From the NCBI RefSeq assembly GCF_033898525.1, contig NZ_JAXAFJ010000001.1, forward strand, positions 1 to 64,000: a DNA stretch of 64,000 nt, read 5' to 3'. A program made the translations under genes and the position numbers. Numbering within the stretch: the first letter of the stretch is position 1; every line of letters begins with the position of its first letter. Under the pieces are notes generated by a model. That model did not search any database. It was not told where the DNA came from and worked only from the letters and a program-made list of their open reading frames with translations. Below are positions 59,966-64,000 of the stretch, one piece after another. The stretch is from Flaviflagellibacter rhizophilus (GTDB lineage: Bacteria; Pseudomonadota; Alphaproteobacteria; Rhizobiales; Methylopilaceae).

Positions 59966-60718
59966 TCAGCCGGAGATGATCGTGACGACCTCATAGCTGG
60001 CGGGCTCGATGATCAGGATCCGGCCATCGGAGAGCACGATGTAGTTGTAGCCCTCGTACTCCGGCACAACGGAGATGATCGATGCGGGGAGAGGCAGAAC
60101 ACTGATCGTGCGCGGCACGGCCACGCCGACCGAGACGTTGAAGTCCACGTTGACGCGCTGGACGTTCGTGGTGGTGATCTTCTGCCGGATCTCCGTGCGC
60201 TTCTCGGTCGTGATCTCCTTCGGAGCGGAGGCACGGCCGGACTTCATGCCGTCCTTGCCATCCTTGCCGTCCTTGGACGCATTGTCCTTGGAGCGCTCGC
60301 CGTCCTTGGCGGTGTTGGCCTGCTCGCGATTTGCATCGCGGGTGCGTTCGTCGCGGGCGGCGTCGTTCACCTTGCCGGCCTCGTCCTTGGGCTGCTGTGC
60401 GCTGCGGGTGGACGCACCAGCGCCGCCCTCGGCGCCAGCGGTCGTGCCGCCAGACGTGCAGTTCGGACCCGTGCAGGCCGCGCTGCCGGAGGATGCGCCT
60501 GCGCTACCGGACGTGGCGCCCGAGGCTGAACCTGCGGAACTTCCGGTGCCCATGGAGGAGCCGCCTGCGCTGCCCGAAGTGGAGGCGCCGCTTTCCATGG
60601 AGCTGGAGCCGCCGGAGCTCGCGCCACCGGCGGAACCCGTGGAGGAACCGCCCGTCTGGGCATGTGCGGGGAATGCGAGAGCGGCAACGGCCGCCGAAGC
60701 GAGAAGAAGCTTTTTCAT
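59966..60718 (-). CDS. Exported DUF1236 protein with Ser/Gly-rich region
   Basis: A 250-residue exported protein. The start at 60718 follows AGGAG and opens a Sec signal peptide (MKKLLLASAAVAALAFPAHA). Residues ~21-115 are low-complexity Ser/Gly/Ala/Thr-rich with a lone Cys pair (ACTGPNC). Residues ~115-165 are Lys/Asp/Glu-rich (KDGKDGKDGMKSG). The last ~80 residues are a DUF1236 domain, seen in FNVSVGVAVPRTISVLPLP and VVPEYEGYNYIVLSDGRI. Function is unknown; this domain is common in Hyphomicrobiales periplasmic proteins. The low-complexity part may be a flexible spacer. Confidence 0.85.
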   Translation of the reverse strand: MKKLLLASAAVAALAFPAHAQTGGSSTGSAGGASSGGSSSMESGASTSGSAGGSSMGTGSSAGSASGATSGSAGASSGSAACTGPNCTSGGTTAGAEGGAGASTRSAQQPKDEAGKVNDAARDERTRDANREQANTAKDGERSKDNASKDGKDGKDGMKSGRASAPKEITTEKRTEIRQKITTTNVQRVNVDFNVSVGVAVPRTISVLPLPASIISVVPEYEGYNYIVLSDGRILIIEPASYEVVTIISG

Positions 60719-60821
60719 GCAAAGTCTCCTGTCGTCTTGTTTGAAGCGGCCGGTGAAATGTGTTGTAGGCCAAGCAACAAACGTCAGACTTAAGTAGACG
60801 TTCCACGCCTCACTGCGTTTA

Positions 60822-61427
60822 TCAGAATGGGGTCCGCTGACGTATTGCCGCGGAGAGAGTCCCTTCGTCCAGATAATCAAGTTCACCGCCGACGGGCACT
60901 CCATGGGCGAGACGCGTCACTTTGACGGATGCCGTTTGAAGCAGGTCCGTTACGTAGTGAGCGGTCGTCTGGCCATCGACCGTGGCGTTGAGCGCAAGGA
61001 TGACCTCCCCCACCTCGGGCCGGGAGGCACGCTGGACAAGGGTCTCGATGTTGAGATCGTCCGGTCCCCGCCCGTCCAGCGCCGAAAGTGTGCCGCCCAG
61101 CACGTGATAGGCGCCGGTCACGGCGCCCGATCGCTCAAGCGCCCATAGGTCGGAAACATCCTCCACGACCACGATCGTGGATGCGTCGCGGCTGCCGTCG
61201 CAGCAGATCGTGCAGGGATCGCGCGTGTCGACACTGCCGCAGGTGCGGCACACGACGACGCTCTCGTTCGCCCTCGCGAAGGCCTCCGCGAGGGGGCCGA
61301 GCAGCAATTCCTTGCGGCGGATTAGGTGCAACGCCGCCCGCCGGGCCGAACGCGGGCCAAGCCCCGGCAGGCGTGCCAGCAGCTGGATCAGGCGTTCGAT
61401 CTCGGGGCCGGCGACGCCGCGTGCCAT
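60822..61427 (-). CDS. recR: Recombination protein RecR
   Basis: A 201-residue ring-forming protein of RecFOR recombination. The N-terminal helix-hairpin-helix is LARLPGLGPRSARRAALHLI; the zinc finger is CRTCGSVDTRDPCTICCD; and the Toprim part shows VVVEDVSDLWALERSG and HGVPVGGELDYLDEGTL. It follows ebfC by 4 bp in the conserved dnaX-ebfC-recR string. Confidence 0.97.
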   Translation of the reverse strand: MARGVAGPEIERLIQLLARLPGLGPRSARRAALHLIRRKELLLGPLAEAFARANESVVVCRTCGSVDTRDPCTICCDGSRDASTIVVVEDVSDLWALERSGAVTGAYHVLGGTLSALDGRGPDDLNIETLVQRASRPEVGEVILALNATVDGQTTAHYVTDLLQTASVKVTRLAHGVPVGGELDYLDEGTLSAAIRQRTPF

Positions 61428-61431
61428 AAGC

Positions 61432-61752
61432 CTAGAACGGCAGCTTCATGCCGGCGGGCAATGGCAGGCCGGCGGTGAGGCCCTGCATCTTCTCGGCGGA
61501 CAGCGCTTCTGCCTTGCGGCGGGCGTCCGAATGAGCGGCGATGATAAGATCCTGAAGGATCTCCTTCTCGTCTGGCTTTAGCAGGCTGTCGTCGATCTCG
61601 AGGTTCTTGAGGTCGCCCTTGGCCGACATCTGAACGCGCACGACGCCGCCGCCGGCCCCACCCTCTACCGTGGTCTGCTCCAGCTCGGCCTGCATCTCTT
61701 CCATCTTGGCCTGCATTTCGCGGGCCTTCTTCATCATTCCCATGATGTCCAT
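61432..61752 (-). CDS. Nucleoid-associated protein EbfC/YbaB
   Basis: A 106-residue DNA-binding protein that forms tweezer-like dimers. It begins MDIMGMMKKAREMQAKMEEM and continues with VRVQMSAKGDLKNLEIDDSL, the family pattern. It lies 3 bp after dnaX and just before recR, as in most bacteria. Confidence 0.96.
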   Translation of the reverse strand: MDIMGMMKKAREMQAKMEEMQAELEQTTVEGGAGGGVVRVQMSAKGDLKNLEIDDSLLKPDEKEILQDLIIAAHSDARRKAEALSAEKMQGLTAGLPLPAGMKLPF

Positions 61753-61755
61753 GGT

Positions 61756-63516
61756 TCAATCCTCCTCGTCTTCGTCGTCTTCTTCGGGCGGTGGAGCGTT
61801 CTCGGGCTCAGGCTCGGCCACGGCAAGATTGCGAACGCCGATGATCTCGGCACCAGGGAACCGGGCCATGATGGCCTGTACATGGGGATGCGCGGCGACA
61901 CCCATCAGCTGGGTGGCGCGCTTCTCTTCCGCAATCTCGCGAAGCGTGGCGGCGCCTTCCTCCCGCGAGATGGCCACGACCCAGCGCCGCCCCGTCCATG
62001 TGGAGAGCCGCTTCTGGATGTCTCCCGCGAGATTGGCCGATGCACCGCCCGCGGGCCGAAACTCGATCTTGCCGTCCTCGAAGGAGACGAGGCGCACATC
62101 CCGTTCCAGCGCCATCTTGAACGCGATGTCGCGGTGCTTCTCGGCCAGCGCCACCGCCTGCTCGAAGCTGTCGAGCCGCAGGACCGGGGCTGCTTCGGCA
62201 ACGGCACGCGGCGCGGATGACGGCACAGGGTCCAGGTTTCGACTGGCAATCGCGAGAGACGCGCCGCCACCGCCATTGCCACCTGTCGGGCGTGGGGAGG
62301 ATGGCGGGCTGCCGCCCGTCGGCACGCCGGGCTCGTTCTTCAGCGCGCGCAAGGCTTCATCGGGCGTGGGAAGATCGGCGGCGTAGGCGAGGCGCACCAG
62401 AACCATGTCGGCGGCCTGCGCGGGCTTCGGCGCTGCCTGCACTTCGGCGATGCCCTTCACCAGCATCTGCCAGGCACGTGAAAGCACCCGGTGGGACAAT
62501 GTTTCCGCAAAGGAGCGCCCGCGCACGCGTTCCACTTCAGTGACCGATGCATCGCCGAGCGCGGCCGGAACCAGCTTCACCCGCGTGACGAAATGCACGA
62601 ACTCCGCGAGATCTGTCAGCACCAGGGCTGCGTCGGAGCCGCCATCGTAGAGTTCACGGAAGATGCCGAGGCTTTCCGCCGCGTCGCCGCGCATCACCGC
62701 CTCGAACAGATCGACCACCCGTCCGCGATCCGACAGGCCCAGCATCTGCCGCACGGTCTCGGCCTCGACCCGCCCGCCGCCATGGGCTATGGCCTGGTCG
62801 AGGATGGACAGCGCATCGCGCACGGAGCCTTCCGCCGCGCGCGCGACAAGAGCCAAAGCCTCGTCGTCGGCCAAGAGCTCCTCGCGGCCTATGATCTTCG
62901 AGAGGTGCGCAGCCAGAACGGACGAATCGACGCGCCGCAGGCTGAAGCGCTGGCAGCGCGACAGCACCGTCACCGGCACCTTGCGGATTTCGGTGGTGGC
63001 AAAAACGAACTTCACATGCGGCGGCGGCTCTTCCAGCGTCTTCAGGAAGGCGTTGAACGCCTTGTCCGACAGCATGTGCACTTCGTCGATGATGTAGACC
63101 TTGAAGCGCGCCGAGGCCGGCGAATAGCGCACGCCGTCCAGGATCTCGCGCACGTCCTCGATGCCCGTGCGGGAGGCGGCGTCCATCTCCAGCACGTCGA
63201 CGTGACGCGATTCCATGATGGCCTGGCAGTGCACGCCGTTCTCGCGCAGATCGACGGTCGGTCCGCCCGAGCCGTCCGCAAGCTCGTAGTTCAGGCCGCG
63301 GGCCAGGATGCGCGCCGTCGTGGTCTTGCCCACGCCGCGTACGCCCGTGAGCATCCAGGCCTGCGCGATGCGTCCTGTCGTGAACGAGTTGGTGAGCGTG
63401 CGCACCATCGCGTCCTGACCGATCAGGTCATCGAAATTGGAGGGGCGATATTTGCGGGCAAGCACCCGGTAAGGCGCGGCCGCAGGCACGCCGGCGGGGA
63501 TGTCGAGATCGTCCAT
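61756..63516 (-). CDS. dnaX: DNA polymerase III subunits gamma/tau
   Basis: A 586-residue clamp-loader ATPase. Walker A is GVRGVGKTT (58-66), Walker B IIDEVHM (~142-148), and the sensor region FVFATTEIRKVPVTVLSRC. The four zinc-binding Cys between Walker A and B in most DnaX proteins are reduced to one (Cys97 in NGVHCQAIMESR). The C-terminus is Glu/Asp-rich (EPENAPPPEEDDEDEED). Start at 63516 (MDDLDIPAGVPAA) matches the clean N-terminus; an upstream ATG at 63552 lies closer to the SRP RNA. First protein gene of dnaX-ebfC-recR. Confidence 0.96.
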   Translation of the reverse strand: MDDLDIPAGVPAAAPYRVLARKYRPSNFDDLIGQDAMVRTLTNSFTTGRIAQAWMLTGVRGVGKTTTARILARGLNYELADGSGGPTVDLRENGVHCQAIMESRHVDVLEMDAASRTGIEDVREILDGVRYSPASARFKVYIIDEVHMLSDKAFNAFLKTLEEPPPHVKFVFATTEIRKVPVTVLSRCQRFSLRRVDSSVLAAHLSKIIGREELLADDEALALVARAAEGSVRDALSILDQAIAHGGGRVEAETVRQMLGLSDRGRVVDLFEAVMRGDAAESLGIFRELYDGGSDAALVLTDLAEFVHFVTRVKLVPAALGDASVTEVERVRGRSFAETLSHRVLSRAWQMLVKGIAEVQAAPKPAQAADMVLVRLAYAADLPTPDEALRALKNEPGVPTGGSPPSSPRPTGGNGGGGASLAIASRNLDPVPSSAPRAVAEAAPVLRLDSFEQAVALAEKHRDIAFKMALERDVRLVSFEDGKIEFRPAGGASANLAGDIQKRLSTWTGRRWVVAISREEGAATLREIAEEKRATQLMGVAAHPHVQAIMARFPGAEIIGVRNLAVAEPEPENAPPPEEDDEDEED

Positions 63517-63579
63517 CGCTGGAATATCGCCGTGCCATGAAGGGGCGCGCAAGAGGCGCGGGTGGGAGGTCGGACGACG

Positions 63580-63665
63580 ACCCGAGACGGTCTCGTTAGG
63601 GCTGCTTCCTTCCGGACCTGACCCGGTTGGCGAGTGGCTCGTCCACCGCCAACCTCCCGAGCCCT
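63580..63665 (-). ncRNA. ffs: Signal recognition particle RNA (small 4.5S type)
   Basis: On the minus strand, 63622-63599 reads GGTCAGGTCCGGAAGGAAGC then AGCC, the universal SRP RNA core with the GGAA tetraloop that binds Ffh. Upstream, GGTTGGCG and CGCCAACC form a second stem with a GTGG/CCAC inner stem, and the 5' end begins GGGCTCGGG near 63664. The location just upstream of dnaX is common in alphaproteobacteria. Exact ends are estimated. Confidence 0.93.
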
Positions 63666-63696
63666 ATATCGCCGCTACCGGCCCCGGATGCAAGCG

Positions 63697-64000
63697 TCAG
63701 CAGGACCGGGAAATGAAGGCTGGATCGACGCGCAGGGAATGCGACAGCCGCTCCACCGCGCGGTCGTACGTGGCGCGTTCCGTGCGGGGATAGCGGATCA
63801 TGAAGCTATGGGCATAGCGCCCGCCGCAGGAAATGTGCGTGCGGCCATAGACGATGTCCGATCCCACATATCCGGAATACGCCATCCAGTTGTTCTTGCG
63901 CTGGCTGTACGTGACCCTGACCCCCTGAAGAAGGTTGCGGTCGAGGAAGCGCCGGACATCGGCACCCTTCAGTTCGTCCAGGCTCAGGATCATCGCCGCG
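63697..64000 (-). CDS. Unidentified protein, 5' end beyond the window
   Basis: The C-terminal ~100 residues of a protein whose frame stays open to the window edge, so the real start is probably outside. Visible sequence includes LDELKGADVRRFLDRNLLQG, WMAYSGYVGSDIVYGRTHISCGG and ends DPAFISRSC. Two Cys are present (SCGG and the last residue). The pattern suggests a small exported or soluble protein, but I recognise no family and assign no function. The minus-strand order places it just upstream of the SRP RNA and dnaX. Confidence 0.6.
   Translation of the reverse strand, partial: AAMILSLDELKGADVRRFLDRNLLQGVRVTYSQRKNNWMAYSGYVGSDIVYGRTHISCGGRYAHSFMIRYPRTERATYDRAVERLSHSLRVDPAFISRSC

Noticed and set aside
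1..64000. CRISPR arrays, insertion sequences, prophage genes, replication origin
   Set aside because: No repeat-spacer pattern, transposase or phage gene was seen. rpmH-rnpA is often near an origin in some bacteria, but no dnaA gene or DnaA-box cluster was found here.

Overview
The window is a high-GC, gene-dense stretch of chromosome from an alphaproteobacterium, most likely Hyphomicrobiales (Rhizobiales). The pointers are a gcrA cell-cycle gene with GANTC (CcrM) sites in its promoter, a SAM-II riboswitch before metZ, the order hslO-argF-argD-gcrA, a full hopanoid gene cluster, a DUF1236 protein, the long alphaproteobacterial form of dCTP deaminase, and a dnaX lacking its zinc cysteines. I cannot fix the genus from sequence reading alone. 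No insertion sequence, prophage, CRISPR array or clear genomic island was seen.

Layout. 1-45: tail of tRNA-Gly(CCC). 182-7309 (minus): one long sulfonate-use operon in which ssuC-ssuB and ssuA-ssuD flank a flavin reductase and a second complete ABC importer. 7556-10483 (plus): a small secreted protein, a LysE exporter and a copper-delivery set (DUF2946 protein, PCu(A)C chaperone, SCO protein). 10516-13831 (minus): a 29-codon candidate gene, a tandem-PAS hybrid histidine kinase, and dcd. 13892-16854 (plus): metZ under a SAM-II riboswitch, apaG, argE. 16861-19981 (minus): hslO, argF, argD. 20365-23771: gcrA, then phoR-phoU-phoB (minus) with a Pho box before phoR. 23995-26475: glgP. 26512-44476: ispA and the hopanoid region. 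44676-46840: a small secreted Gly-rich protein, tRNA-Arg(ACG) and a histidine kinase. 47081-49467: rpmH-rnpA-yidC. 49555-54646: dapD-dapE facing a membrane methyltransferase and truA-fmt-def. 54735-58047: rmuC facing an EAL/BLUF gene pair. 58131-64000: an AmpG-like transporter, a DUF1236 protein, recR-ebfC-dnaX, SRP RNA and a truncated gene.

How the genes work together. The hopanoid region is nearly self-contained. Dxs feeds isoprenoid precursors and IspA makes farnesyl diphosphate. HpnC, HpnD and HpnE make squalene, and the squalene-hopene cyclase makes hopene. HpnH and HpnG extend the side chain, HpnA and HpnB are sugar-related tailoring proteins, and HpnN moves hopanoids between membranes. 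Sulfur handling appears twice: desulfonation of organosulfonates (ssu) and methionine synthesis (metZ) shut by SAM. PhoR-PhoU-PhoB is a phosphate-sensing unit without its usual pst transporter genes.

The item I find most interesting is the EAL/BLUF pair at 55911-58047. A c-di-GMP phosphodiesterase-type protein overlaps by 8 bp a stand-alone blue-light sensor that keeps all its key flavin-site residues. This suggests light control of c-di-GMP through a separate partner protein. Second-tier items are the interleaved double ABC sulfonate operon, the 29-codon ORF with a strong ribosome-binding site beside the copper genes, and the Pho box between phoR and glgP.
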